Of a DNA stretch of 64,000 nucleotides, positions 51,381 through 61,426 are shown in pieces. Source of the stretch: Huiozyma naganishii CBS 8797. Lineage: Eukaryota > Ascomycota > Saccharomycetes > Saccharomycetales > Saccharomycetaceae. The notes under the pieces are model-generated. The model did no database searches. It had not been told where the DNA came from and saw nothing but the letters and a program-made list of their open reading frames with translations. A program made the translations under genes and the position numbers. Position 1 is the first letter of the stretch. Each line of letters opens with the position of its first letter. Where the stretch lies: contig NC_035929.1 of assembly GCF_000348985.1 (NCBI RefSeq), positions 310,001 through 374,000 on the forward strand, in the 5' to 3' direction.

Positions 51381-53279
51381 TCAGCACTTCTGTATCAGAC
51401 AGTTTGACCATGCTAACTTCTCAGTCATTGTTATTTGAAAGGGTCGACGACAATCTAGCTCCCTTACTTTGAGGTATATGCGTGATTTCTCTTTGGCAAT
51501 GTCTTCAACTAGGGTAATCTGGTGGTCACAGTCTAAGTTTGCGTCAACGAGGCTTTTTAGCGCAGTATGGAGCTTTACAAGAACGCTCTTTTCATGGTCT
51601 CTGTATTCAGCCTCCCATTGTTGCCTGCACGTTGCATCCTTTGCTGACCTGATGCCTTGCCTCAAATGACGCCCGGCCTGTATACACTCGCCAATTTGGG
51701 TTCTTATGGCGGTGTACTTTTTTTGATACCCGTTGATTAACTCCAATTTCCCGTATAGCCGTGTCGTTACATCATATATCTGTTTGTACAATTCTGGAGG
51801 TAACGCTCCCGTGCCTCCGACCGAATGAATACTCTTCTCTATCAAATGATCATTCATACTCAGTTCATGTAGAACATGTCTGTAATTGCTCCAGGTTTCC
51901 TTCTCCTTTTGTAAGGCTTTAAAATACTTTACTATAGCGGAGGTATAACCTGATGGATTTTCAAAAACAAATTCATCGTCACGTTCAATGATCTGCGAAC
52001 AAGTAGTAATATCCCCGACATCTTCTGGTTCAGTCGAGGCAGTTCTGGTTTTATTATCTGCTGTGCTCATGGTACTAGAACACTCGGCTTTAGATGGGCC
52101 GTCAGTAAGACGAGGAGAGTGTTTGAATATTTTTTGAAGTACTTTGTTCGTTTTGTTTTCAACCTTCCTTTTGAACTTTCTGACATTCCTCCTCCGGAAA
52201 TCCTCAGAGCTAACTCTTATGCATTTTATAATGTCATCACATTGTTTATATTCACCAATTACAGCTGTCCTTATTTCCTTCCACAGGCGACGCTCATAAA
52301 TCAGTTGAGTTTTCGGATCCAAACGAGAGGCCAAACATCCATCTTCACATACAATCTTACTATTCACAGGCAATCCAGGACACGCAATCGATGGTGAAAT
52401 GGCTATTGACCTTTTTTGCGTTGCTGCTTGCTCCGGTATAGCTAAAGCTTTTGTGTCATGAAGTTCAGATGTTGGGGGAGTGATAATGTTATCGTTATTA
52501 GCACCAGAAGTATTTGATGATTCATCATCAGTTGGGGGGCTAAAGATGGTATCATTCATAATACCAGGCGCTATTGATAGTCCATTGTTTGTTGGAGTAT
52601 GAGTGTCTGAAGTGGTTGGTAATCTGAGAACGTTAGTAGATTGGTTTATTTTTGGGATGTCAATAAAGGCTGATACGACAGGAAGGTCAATAGGTAAAGA
52701 TTTGGCAGGTTCGTCAGATAAAAATTCCGTAAGAATGTGAATAAATGAAGAGTCGGCAGGAACGGTAATGAATGAAGATTCGGCGGCAGGGTCAATATAT
52801 GGGTTTGGTATACCCCAGTCGATAGTGTTGGAAGGTGTTGGAGTTTTGTCTAAGTCTTTTACAGACATTGTGACATGCTCAGAATATACGGATGAGGTGT
52901 CAGGAAAAAATGTACTGTTGCATGGGTTTTTGGATGTGCAGTCATGGTTTTCAGATACATCGACCTCAATTCCAGCTTCTTTTTTTCCATCCGTTGGGCA
53001 ATCAAGGCCTGCTAGTTTTCTGAGATAAGCGGAAAGAGCAGCAGATTCGAGAATGACTTCATTCTTGGCAACCTTCCTAACCAGATCGCAAACACATCCT
53101 ATAATACGTCCGTTGCAGTAAATACATTCTGCAGGAGGGGTGTAGTCTTCAAGTTTTATTTTTGTGACCTCGACCTTCTTTTTCTGGAAGAGGTTCTGAA
53201 ACTGGGAGAAGGTTTTTGAAGTTGCTTTGATAAACTTGGTAAATTCGCAGTTGATAGACATATTACTTGCTTGGTTCAT
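51381..53279 (-). CDS. uncharacterised 632-residue protein (positional candidate for the YNL018C/YNL034W family)
   Basis: The ATG is at 53279. Residues about 50-70 hold a cysteine cluster (CIYCNGRIIGCVCDL) that could bind zinc. A long low-complexity middle rich in Pro, Ser, Thr, Asn and Asp follows (about 110-300), then a basic region (EDFRRRNVRKFKRKVENKTNK, about 370). The C-terminal 200 residues are strongly helical, likely coiled coil. It has no membrane span or enzyme motif. It lies where S. cerevisiae has the paired, fast-evolving YNL018C/YNL019C genes (612 and 284 residues, function unknown), next to ARK1 and before a tRNA-Ile. Orthology is inferred from position, length and the habit of duplicating; the sequences were not aligned. 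Confidence 0.75.
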   Translation of the reverse strand: MNQASNMSINCEFTKFIKATSKTFSQFQNLFQKKKVEVTKIKLEDYTPPAECIYCNGRIIGCVCDLVRKVAKNEVILESAALSAYLRKLAGLDCPTDGKKEAGIEVDVSENHDCTSKNPCNSTFFPDTSSVYSEHVTMSVKDLDKTPTPSNTIDWGIPNPYIDPAAESSFITVPADSSFIHILTEFLSDEPAKSLPIDLPVVSAFIDIPKINQSTNVLRLPTTSDTHTPTNNGLSIAPGIMNDTIFSPPTDDESSNTSGANNDNIITPPTSELHDTKALAIPEQAATQKRSIAISPSIACPGLPVNSKIVCEDGCLASRLDPKTQLIYERRLWKEIRTAVIGEYKQCDDIIKCIRVSSEDFRRRNVRKFKRKVENKTNKVLQKIFKHSPRLTDGPSKAECSSTMSTADNKTRTASTEPEDVGDITTCSQIIERDDEFVFENPSGYTSAIVKYFKALQKEKETWSNYRHVLHELSMNDHLIEKSIHSVGGTGALPPELYKQIYDVTTRLYGKLELINGYQKKYTAIRTQIGECIQAGRHLRQGIRSAKDATCRQQWEAEYRDHEKSVLVKLHTALKSLVDANLDCDHQITLVEDIAKEKSRIYLKVRELDCRRPFQITMTEKLAWSNCLIQKC

Positions 53280-53692
53280 AAATGAGAATATTAAATTTTA
53301 AACAGTATAAATGCAAGTAAACTTTCTTTTGTAATATAATTGAATTACCTTATAGTTTCTATAAATCATTTTTATATTTGAAAAAATACTTTTGTGTCAC
53401 AAAAATATTGGGTTTTCCGGAAGAACGGATATACAATTAATTATGTATATTCAAATGGTGTCAAAAATCAGAGCAAAGTTTGCAATTGGTAAAAACTGTG
53501 AGCTGTGCAGAGAACATTTTCCAATAACAGTTTGAAAAAGTTTTTAGGAGAAGTACATCAAGTTTTGGCAATTTATTTTATCTTTCTATACCAGGATGAA
53601 TAATTGGACACGGTAAAAGCACTCGGGTAATTGAGAAGTGATCAGAATATCATCATTTTTTAAGGACCGCACTAGGAGAAAATTGTAAGAGC
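53280..53692. other. AT-rich intergenic region
   Basis: 410 bp upstream of the 632-residue gene. No feature was seen apart from the promoter implied by position. Confidence 0.35.
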
Positions 53693-53997
53693 TAAAGCAG
53701 GTTGTGTTTGAATAAACTGTGTAAGGACTCTGATATTGTGTATTTACGCCGTATACGTAAAGTATGTAGTTATATCACTTGTGCGTGCTTGTCTAAGACT
53801 TGTTTTTTAGTTCTTAGTTAGTCGGGTCCTGGATTTAGAGACGGTCTTGAAAGATGTCGGTGCAGATACCTTGCGGCTTATATACGTTCCGGATAACGGG
53901 CCATCCGCATGTCTCGAGTTCGTATACTCACATGTCCGGTTTATAATAGTTCACAGTACTGTATTGGATAGGGTAACGGGTCATGAGTCCATTTTCA
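53693..53997 (+). mobile_element. LTR with a short internal end of the Ty3-like family
   Basis: The LTR 53718-53997 (about 280 bp) starts TGTGTAAGGACTC and is homologous along its length to 7,804-7,534. It is preceded by GCTAAAGCAGGTTGTGTTTG (53,693 on), which is the internal sequence found before the LTR in copy B. It is therefore the 3' end of a formerly larger element rather than a clean solo LTR. Divergence from copy B's LTR is appreciable, so it is an older insertion. Confidence 0.75.
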
Positions 53998-54750
53998 AAG
54001 GGAGTTCCCAAATTATCCTCACAAAAATAATGTTTTTTATCCAAGTACTCAAATCTTGGTTTTATTTACTAACTTATATCATAAATAACTTTTTCTTCAA
54101 TTTTGATTGTTTTAAAAGACTATGAAAAAAATCTTGGAAAGCTGGCCCCTGCTCAGACTTTAACTCCAATGTTATAAATACTTCTTACAGTATTGTCTTA
54201 GATGCTCAAATTAGGGAAACAAGTGCTATTTTTCTATAGGCTTAACTTGGTGTTTATCCGTATCATTTTCCCTAAGAAGACTTATTTATCGAGTACTTTT
54301 ATGTAGGGCTAAAAGATAATATCAGCGAGAGCTTTTCCTCACGTCTTGACGAAAATACTGTCCTTCAACTATGATTTGAAAATCTGACCTGTAAATCCGA
54401 GCATGCCATAAACTCTTCTCATAAAAAAAATTCCTGGGGACATTCTTCCTTTACTCTGCAAGAAACTCCATGATGAAGTAGTTCCGTCTATCCTGGATGT
54501 CTATCTGTATATTATTTACACTAACAGGGGTACGAGACCTTACATGAAGTTACATTGTAATTTACACATACAGTGTCTTTGCAGAAAACAGCAACACAAG
54601 ACTGTCTGAAATCTTTTGCAAGCTTTGCACAGATCTACAAAACATAGTAAAAAGGACATTTGAAAAAGTTCTAGCTGGGTTGCATAACCTGTGAAATTGC
54701 CTTATTATACTAATACTCAATATCCATATCAACCAGGTTCCTTAGTGATT
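53998..54750. other. intergenic relic DNA
   Basis: 750 bp of AT-rich sequence with only short frames. Nothing was recognised. Confidence 0.35.
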
Positions 54751-55060
54751 GAAGTTTGAAACTGTGGACATAAATGAACCATGAGTGTGTCCGGTTCTCC
54801 AAGCAGACGGCGCGTGCCCGACGCCAGGAGCTTCTTTCCTATCTAAAGTATTGTTGGAAATTGTCAGAAATGGAATGTCAAGTATTCGTACAATGTTACA
54901 TTACTTATCGTCTTATAAAAGAGGAAAAATTCTCATCGCAATTTATGTACTTCCCGTATATACTTCATATCCGGGGAGAAGCTTCCGGCGTCGGGCACGC
55001 ACCGTCTGCTGGGAGAACCCACCACACTCATGGTTCACTTACGTCTCCAGTTTCAAACTT
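54751..55060. repeat. foldback element: 84-bp inverted arms around a 142-bp loop
   Basis: Left arm 54751-54834 and right arm 54977-55060 are reverse complements with about 87% identity (11 mismatches counted in 83 positions, no gaps). The best-conserved blocks are TGAACCATGAGTGTG, AGCAGACGG and GCGTGCCCGACGCC. The arms are GC-rich in an AT-rich neighbourhood. The loop contains a TATA-like cttataaaag and is itself related to 55,526-55,632. ORFs across it are by-products of the repeat. It could be a foldback transposon, a cruciform-forming relic, or a nested LTR insertion duplicated in inverse. Confidence 0.85.
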
Positions 55061-55525
55061 TTATCAGAAATAGAGATACGAACATGCACCCCGTGTGATG
55101 CAGAAGTTTCTATGTCTCTACGACGTTCGGAATAGATGCTACAATTGGTGTTTATGACACGTCAACAGTATCCACGCGTCTGTACGCAGTCATCTACGGA
55201 ATGCGAAATGTGGATAAAAATAAGACGAGATATTTTTGCGATTTGTTTGCAAAAACGAATTAAGAATTTATAACGCATCGTGAATTTGTTTGATATTTCT
55301 TCCAGAATGAATCATATAAATAGCCACGATATAGACCGTCGTCTCGAAGTAATTCTCAACACAGATTATTTCCAATCTGCTTATTTTTTATATATATTTT
55401 CCTTACATCTGTGAGGGCAAGAAGCCGTTTATACAAGGTTTATAAAATAATTTATCTGATACTAAGATATGTCTTGGCAAAGAGGAACAACTAACAACAC
55501 GTTGAGAAGCTTCGAGAACTTCGTT

Positions 55526-55632
55526 CAAGTATATACGGGAAATACATAAATTGCGGTGCGAATTTTTTACCTTTTATAAAACGAAATGTAAGCTAACACT
55601 GTACAAAACCTTGACATTCCATTTCTGACAAA
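55526..55632 (-). repeat. inverted homolog of the foldback loop, LTR-like
   Basis: The reverse complement of this stretch matches 54,860-54,966. Shared landmarks are TGTCAGAAATGGAATGTCAA, a TATAAAA box, GCAATTTATGTA and TTCCCGTATATACTT. The TGTCA start, internal TATA and position about 260 bp upstream of a tRNA gene suggest U3-R sequence of a copia-type LTR. The far end cannot be placed. Confidence 0.6.
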
Positions 55633-55893
55633 AAGATACAGATTGACCGTTTCCAATACGAACCTTCAACTTTTAACTCTTTGAAAAGACTCTCAAAAAA
55701 TGTCACAATTTTCACAATTTTACAATACAAATTGAGTTATAAAAAGTGTTCTTAAATATTCACTGAGAAGTAGATGTTCTACTTTCAAAAGTTAGGTCTA
55801 CAGAGGACAAACCTTAATAAATTTGAAGATCCTCACGCGTTTAATATTGCTAGCTAAAATAAACAGATCTTTTTTCAAAAAAATGTATTCAAT

Positions 55894-55967
55894 GGTCTCT
55901 TGGCCCAGTTGGTTAAGGCACCGTGCTAATAACGCGGGGATCAGCAGTTCGATCCTGCTAGAGACCA
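55894..55967 (+). tRNA. tI(AAU): tRNA-Ile (anticodon AAU)
   Basis: 74 bases fold as a standard tRNA: acceptor GGTCTCT pairs with AGAGACC, the anticodon loop is CTAATAA with AAT, and the T loop GTTCGATCC is normal. No intron is present. It is nearly identical to yeast tRNA-Ile(AAU). The T-run TTTTTTT right after it is the Pol III terminator. Upstream LTR relics are in the range favoured by Ty integration. Confidence 0.98.
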
Positions 55968-55974
55968 TTTTTTT

Positions 55975-56383
55975 GCAATTTATAATAACTCACTTTTCCA
56001 TAGCGATCCCCAGATTACCTATTAGACCATGTTCCTTCTCTCAGAACCTCTTCTTTTGATACCACACTCTTGTGTTCAACTACCCTAGTACTCATATACC
56101 AGAGAATTAAAAAAAGTATTGCCCTTATAATGGTCTTAATATAGTCTTCCCGCAGTACGGATACTATATACCCCCTCACTAAATACGTTAATCATTTCAG
56201 GAGCTTGTGGGCTCTAACAACACAACATGATACTTTGTGTTTTTCCTTGGGAAGGACTCGGTCTCGATAAAGTGAGATAAAAAAAATCTTACGATGTTTC
56301 GAGACAAACAAAAATTGGCCGATGACTTCAAACTAGAATTTATTGACTCGAAGCTTTTGGTTTGAAAAGCGCATCCTCAGACA
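55975..56383. other. intergenic region upstream of the WD-repeat gene
   Basis: 410 bp. A poly-A tract (about 56,278-56,288) precedes the gene. No other feature was seen. Confidence 0.35.
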
Positions 56384-57583
56384 ATGTCGCAATGCTCTCA
56401 GATTGGTTCTTACTTCTTTGGTAGTGAGAATTGGTGCTTTCAAATCCAGCCGCTTTACAAAGCCGGTATATTAACCAGTCTAAGCAATGGTGAAGTGCAC
56501 TTAATGGATTGGAAATCCAACAAATCTATCAATAAGTTCAAAAGCGACGAGACTGCAATAAACGCGTTACAAATTGTCAACACCGATTGGCACAACGAAA
56601 CAAGGTTCATAACAGCTTCAATGCATGCTGTGAAATTGTTTGATGTTAGGTCTAATGCATGCATTGGAACAATACACAATGAGGTGGGTGCTCCTTTTTT
56701 ATCGTTAGATTCTCGTTACGACAAAATAGCATGCGGTACTGAGCTAAAGGGGGTTGATGCGCAATTGCATATTTTTGATTTGAGGAAGTTAGATAACCCG
56801 TGGAAATCGCTAGTTGACTCGCACCATGATGATATTACCTCAATAAAATTCCATCCCTCCGATTGCAATGTTTTGTTGAGTGGTTCAACCGACGGCTACA
56901 CAAATATATACGATCTTTCTCAAGAGGAGGAGGACGATTCGTTACATCAAGTGATCAACTTTACATCCATCCATTCTTGCGGTTGGGTGAACCCGAAAAG
57001 GATATACACGCTATCTCACATGGAAACCTTTGCTATACATGAACTGAACAACAAGTCTGACGAGCTGACAGAGCCACAGCCTTTGGATTTCGGTGATATT
57101 AGAGCCGCTTGGGGATGCGACTACGTTGTCGATATATACCCTGGATATGTCGCTACCGGCAAATCGCACGAGGAGGGGAAGGGAGAGTTGAAGTTGATCC
57201 CACTAAAGGGAGAGAATGTGGTCATTGACAACACAATCAGTATCCCATCTGCACATGGCGATGAGGTCATCAGAGACGTTTTCATCCCGGAACAAAATTC
57301 TGAGGTCGTATATTCGTGCGGAGAAGATGGTTATCTGAATATATGGAGAAACAATAGTGGTCCATTGAACGTCCCTGAAAAATTCTGGAATTATGATATC
57401 CCAATGAATGTGTTAGATGAGAGCCTCGATTCATTTGCAGGCCAACCTCCAATAAGTTTACAAAGTGAGCCTTCTGCCATGGATACCGCTCTTAAATCTG
57501 AAACGAAGAAACATAAAAAGAAAAAGGAAAAGAGATCAAAAGAGCAAAAACATCCAAAGAGTCAACGGTACAAACCATATTAA
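56384..57583 (+). CDS. WD-repeat protein, YNL035C homolog (WDR89-like)
   Basis: The 399-residue protein (389 in S. cerevisiae) has several WD40 blades (for example ITSIKFHPSDCNVLLSGSTDGYTNIYDL, about 148-175, and EVVYSCGEDGYLNIWRN, about 305-321). A lysine-rich C-terminus (KKHKKKKEKRSKEQKHPK) suggests nuclear or nucleolar location. It is the fungal WDR89 relative; its function in yeast is not established. It is the first conserved gene after the tRNA and is oriented opposite to S. cerevisiae relative to the YNL040W-YNL038W genes that follow. Confidence 0.9.
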   Translation: MSQCSQIGSYFFGSENWCFQIQPLYKAGILTSLSNGEVHLMDWKSNKSINKFKSDETAINALQIVNTDWHNETRFITASMHAVKLFDVRSNACIGTIHNEVGAPFLSLDSRYDKIACGTELKGVDAQLHIFDLRKLDNPWKSLVDSHHDDITSIKFHPSDCNVLLSGSTDGYTNIYDLSQEEEDDSLHQVINFTSIHSCGWVNPKRIYTLSHMETFAIHELNNKSDELTEPQPLDFGDIRAAWGCDYVVDIYPGYVATGKSHEEGKGELKLIPLKGENVVIDNTISIPSAHGDEVIRDVFIPEQNSEVVYSCGEDGYLNIWRNNSGPLNVPEKFWNYDIPMNVLDESLDSFAGQPPISLQSEPSAMDTALKSETKKHKKKKEKRSKEQKHPKSQRYKPY

Positions 57584-57750
57584 AGAAAAGCAACTTTTTT
57601 GTTATGTAAAGATATGGCTGTACTTGTCTATCAAATTAGTTTGACGTGTATATAATAGGAAAAAAAAAGTAAACGTCAGTGTAGATTAGGACTTCTCATT
57701 ATTCAAGATAAGGTAACTCGGAGGATCTTTGTTTAAGTAGGCAAAGGGCA

Positions 57751-59100
57751 ATGACCATCAAAGCTACAATTGTTGGTGCCTTGGCATGCCAAAGAAATTC
57801 TTTTCTATTTGACGGGTTTCGTACCACAGTGTTAAGTTGCGTTGAAGATTCCAAGACCAAAAGAGACAACGATAAGCACGATTATCTTATAGAACTACAG
57901 GACACAATCTTATTTCCTCAGGGTGGTGGCCAGCCAACAGATACAGGGTATTTAAATGTATTGGCTGATGGTGACAATATAAAGGAGACCGTAAAAGTGT
58001 CTTCCGTGACCAGGAATGGGTTACATGCAATCCATCACGTCAATGAATACGTCGAGCCTGGGACAGCTGTATCTGTAATTGTTGACAAAGAGAAGCGGTT
58101 GGATTACATGCAGCAGCACACCGGCCAACACCTGTTAAGTGCTATTTTGGAACAGAAGCCGTATGAGTTGAAAACTCTCAGTTGGGCAATGGGTGGTATT
58201 CCTACCGCGAAGAAACCACAGTTGGAACCATTTGATTATTTCAACTATATTGAGATCGGCAGGGCATTATCCCCCCAAGAGATTGAAGATATCACAGAGA
58301 CAGCGAACAACTACATCTCAATAAACCCGTTGCCTATATCTGTATTTGAAAGAGCACCAGACAAACATGAAGAGGTTGACACATCTAAAATTCCTGATGA
58401 CTATAATTTGGAGAGAGGTGTATTGCGCACAATTCATATTGGAGAGCTTGACTCAAACCCATGCTGTGGCACACATTTGAACACTACGGGCCAGATCGAG
58501 TCAGTGTGCATCTTACCGAACCAAACATCAGTGAGAGGTACGAATTCAAGACTACTCTTTATGTGTGGTTCACGAGTTCGGAATTTCGCCAAAACCTCGT
58601 CGGACATCATTACCAGTTGCAAGACTGCGTTGAGTTGCACAGAAACTGCAATCCCTGACAAGATTGCCAAACTAAAGGACCAGTTACAGCAGTCTAATAA
58701 GAGGGAGCAATTCTGGATTAAGGAACTGGCACCCATAGAAGCGTCTAGATTAGCAACATGTCTGTCCAAAACTGGCAAAGCATACATTTCCAAAGACGCT
58801 TTTGGGTCACTGGAATTCTTGCTGCAAGTGTACAAGGAGCTCACGCCGCTTCTGGAAACGGCCCCGAGCAATTACCAAGTGGTGCTATGTGGCAGGGAGA
58901 AAAACCAAATGGGTTCCTTGCTGATTGTTTCAGACTCTGGAGACACAATAAGCGCGGTAGCCAAAGACATATCGGGCTTAGTGAAGAATGTTAAAGGTGG
59001 TGGGGGCAAGAAGGGAGGGAAATGGCAGGGCAAAATCACAAACTTTAGTGACGCTGAATGGATTGCCTTGTTAGGATATCTCGAACAAACTACTGTATAA
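57751..59100 (+). CDS. AlaX-like alanyl-tRNA editing protein, YNL040W homolog
   Basis: The 449-residue protein (456 in S. cerevisiae) resembles the free-standing editing domain of alanyl-tRNA synthetase. The zinc-binding HTGQHLLSAIL (about residue 128, the HxxxH motif) and the later CGTHLNTTG (CxxxH) are intact, and FPQGGGQPTDTGYL is the conserved loop. These proteins hydrolyse Ser-tRNA(Ala). The C-terminal half is helical, ending in a glycine-rich GGGGKKGGKWQGK, as in the AlaRS C-terminal domain. Confidence 0.93.
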   Translation: MTIKATIVGALACQRNSFLFDGFRTTVLSCVEDSKTKRDNDKHDYLIELQDTILFPQGGGQPTDTGYLNVLADGDNIKETVKVSSVTRNGLHAIHHVNEYVEPGTAVSVIVDKEKRLDYMQQHTGQHLLSAILEQKPYELKTLSWAMGGIPTAKKPQLEPFDYFNYIEIGRALSPQEIEDITETANNYISINPLPISVFERAPDKHEEVDTSKIPDDYNLERGVLRTIHIGELDSNPCCGTHLNTTGQIESVCILPNQTSVRGTNSRLLFMCGSRVRNFAKTSSDIITSCKTALSCTETAIPDKIAKLKDQLQQSNKREQFWIKELAPIEASRLATCLSKTGKAYISKDAFGSLEFLLQVYKELTPLLETAPSNYQVVLCGREKNQMGSLLIVSDSGDTISAVAKDISGLVKNVKGGGGKKGGKWQGKITNFSDAEWIALLGYLEQTTV

Positions 59101-59341
59101 TGTGTATGTAGGTTATTCCATCACGGAAGGCGATCAAAGTGTCCTCCCAACGTCTTCGGAGCGACTGGATTGCTGCTCTCGAGAGGACTTATTTATTTAT
59201 CCGTTGATATATTTCTTTTCTGCATTTTGTAAAAATGAAACATTGCGTACGCGAAAGTTTACAGTAGCTGTTTGTTCAATGGGAAGTTCGCAGAGGTATA
59301 AACACTTCTGATAGCTAGGACATCATCGTGCCACAGATAGT

Positions 59342-61426
59342 ATGAGTAGTGTTGTTAATAAGAGTGGAACAAGGTTTACGCCGAGACTGAAAGGGCGCAG
59401 GGCTCCAGTTGCCGCCGCGGTTACAAAGGAACCAAGCTCTTCTGTGGTGAACACCCAAGAAACAGTGACTGAACCATTGATCGAGAAGCCGAGTCCATTG
59501 ATTGAAAAGCCGAGTGTTAATGAGTTAGAGGGAGCAACCCAAGTCCCAGAAGCCAACTTTGAAAGTGATGAAGAAGAGAGAAAAGAAGAAGAAGATATAG
59601 ACGATAGGCTGGAAGAAAGAACCGTCCCAATCAGGACCACCGCCTCTACGAAAAACGCCAGTGGTATCAAGAAATCGAATGCTCCAGTAAGTTTGAGCGG
59701 CCAGCCTATTTTTGACAAAAGTTTTATGCCCTCGCAGACCAGCACGCAGGTTCCACCAGGAATACACGGTATTTCTGTGAACCATCCAACTTTACGTTCA
59801 AGTAGATTGAGATCCTTGAGCAAAAACCTCGAAAAACCCCATTTTAAGCCTAGCTTCAATGAAGGGAGGAAGAATAGTGTTTCCAGCCCGACAACAACCA
59901 GGCGACGTCTGTCTAGTATTTCGAACAACCTTCCGAGAACACTGAAGAATGGGCAGGTCATTGAGAGTGAAAATTCGGCGCTGAACACCCTCAAGAGAAG
60001 GAGACTATCGACTAGAACAAATATCTCAAAGAAGTCTGGATCCACACATAGAATTAGTATCGTCCCGAAGATCCAGGCCCCCGTAAAGAAAGCTGTAAAA
60101 CTTCCCGACCCCATTGCGCGAAAGAAGGGTGAATCTGACTTGTATGGTAGAACAGATGAAATGTACGAAAAGTACCAAGTAAAAAACTCCAAGGAGATCC
60201 CCAAAAATATGAAGGTTGAGGATTCTGCGAAATATCTGATCGACGAGGATTGCTTCACAATGGCAGAATTATGCAAACGCACACTGGCTATAGGTGAGGT
60301 TTCGGATAACTTCGAAAGGGCACAGGAGGCGCGTAGAATGAAATTGGAGAAAAGGAAACAACGTAGGGAGTTGAGGATGAAAGCTCGTGATCAGTTCAAA
60401 TCGCTACAAGATTTGACCAAAGAGGAAGTAGAAAGGGAAAAGGAGGAGAGGAAGCAAAAAAGAGACAAACTTCTTAATTCAGAATTTCCTGAAGATCAAT
60501 ATCGACAATCCACCAATGCACCACAGCTGAAACTGAATAAGCATGGTGATATCGGCCTAGATGAAGAGTCTACGGTAGTGGATAGACATAAGAACGCCAC
60601 TCTAGACAATTTCCAGAAGCAAAAAGTTGATGAAAATCCATTCGACAATCTGTACAACTACGGGACGTATGGTAGGGCGACTTACACAGAGCCATGGACC
60701 CCCGACGAGATGGTCAAGTTTTATAAGGCATTGGCAATGTGGGGGACCGATTTCAACTTGCTAGCGGAACTGTTCCCATACAGAACGAGACGACAAGTAA
60801 AATCTAAATTTACGAATGAAGAGACAAAACATCCAGTGATGATTGAGCTGGCGCTGCGGTCTAAATTACCGCCCGATTTTGACTCCTATTGCAAAGAAAC
60901 TAGAAAGGATTTGGGTACTGTGGAATCTTTCAACGAAAAAGTGGAAGCGCTTCAGAAAGCGCACGCACAAAATTTGAAGGAATTAGAAAAGGCAAAGGAA
61001 CTAGCGAGTCTGGAGGACTTGAACAATAACAAGGACGGTGATACCAAGAGTCTGATCAACAAGAAGACATCTGGTGGTTTATTTAGCAGGGAATTGAAGT
61101 CCTACAGGAAGGGTGAAGTTGTCCTTGGTACCATCGACGATGCGAAACGGAAGAGGGAGTTAGAGGAATCCATAAGTGAGATACCGGCAGCTGAAGACGA
61201 AGAAGTAACAAGTCGCATAGAAGATACGGAAGTAGCTCAACAAACGAACGGAAACGAAAAGGAGCATACGGAAACGGAACCTTCTGAGTCGGGTCCCGCC
61301 GACCCTAAATTGTCTGAGGGACAAAAAGATACGCCGGCTAACGACGAAACAGAACAATCGGGCGCAGAGTTGGGAAAAGAAGGAACGGAACAGGGAAATA
61401 GCGAAAAACCGACGGATGCCGAGTAA
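59342..61426 (+). CDS. BDP1: TFIIIB subunit Bdp1 (B'')
   Basis: 694 residues, longer than the 594 of S. cerevisiae. With Brf1 and TBP it forms TFIIIB, which recruits RNA polymerase III to tRNA and 5S genes. The extended SANT domain EPWTPDEMVKFYKALAMWGTDFNLLAELFP (about 450-480) with RTRRQVKSKF is diagnostic. N- and C-terminal low-complexity regions (Pro/Glu/Ser and Glu/Thr-rich) account for the extra length. A basic coiled-coil segment lies at about 325-380. Order YNL040W-BDP1-GPI15 is conserved. Confidence 0.95.
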   Translation: MSSVVNKSGTRFTPRLKGRRAPVAAAVTKEPSSSVVNTQETVTEPLIEKPSPLIEKPSVNELEGATQVPEANFESDEEERKEEEDIDDRLEERTVPIRTTASTKNASGIKKSNAPVSLSGQPIFDKSFMPSQTSTQVPPGIHGISVNHPTLRSSRLRSLSKNLEKPHFKPSFNEGRKNSVSSPTTTRRRLSSISNNLPRTLKNGQVIESENSALNTLKRRRLSTRTNISKKSGSTHRISIVPKIQAPVKKAVKLPDPIARKKGESDLYGRTDEMYEKYQVKNSKEIPKNMKVEDSAKYLIDEDCFTMAELCKRTLAIGEVSDNFERAQEARRMKLEKRKQRRELRMKARDQFKSLQDLTKEEVEREKEERKQKRDKLLNSEFPEDQYRQSTNAPQLKLNKHGDIGLDEESTVVDRHKNATLDNFQKQKVDENPFDNLYNYGTYGRATYTEPWTPDEMVKFYKALAMWGTDFNLLAELFPYRTRRQVKSKFTNEETKHPVMIELALRSKLPPDFDSYCKETRKDLGTVESFNEKVEALQKAHAQNLKELEKAKELASLEDLNNNKDGDTKSLINKKTSGGLFSRELKSYRKGEVVLGTIDDAKRKRELEESISEIPAAEDEEVTSRIEDTEVAQQTNGNEKEHTETEPSESGPADPKLSEGQKDTPANDETEQSGAELGKEGTEQGNSEKPTDAE

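Noticed and set aside
54774..55135. Overlapping + strand frames of 99 and 116 codons
   Set aside because: They span the inverted arms and loop of the foldback repeat and are explained by it.
59323..60282. 319-codon open frame on the - strand
   Set aside because: It is entirely antisense to BDP1. The Phe/Leu/Ser-rich translation is what the reverse of a Lys/Glu/Arg-rich coding region gives.
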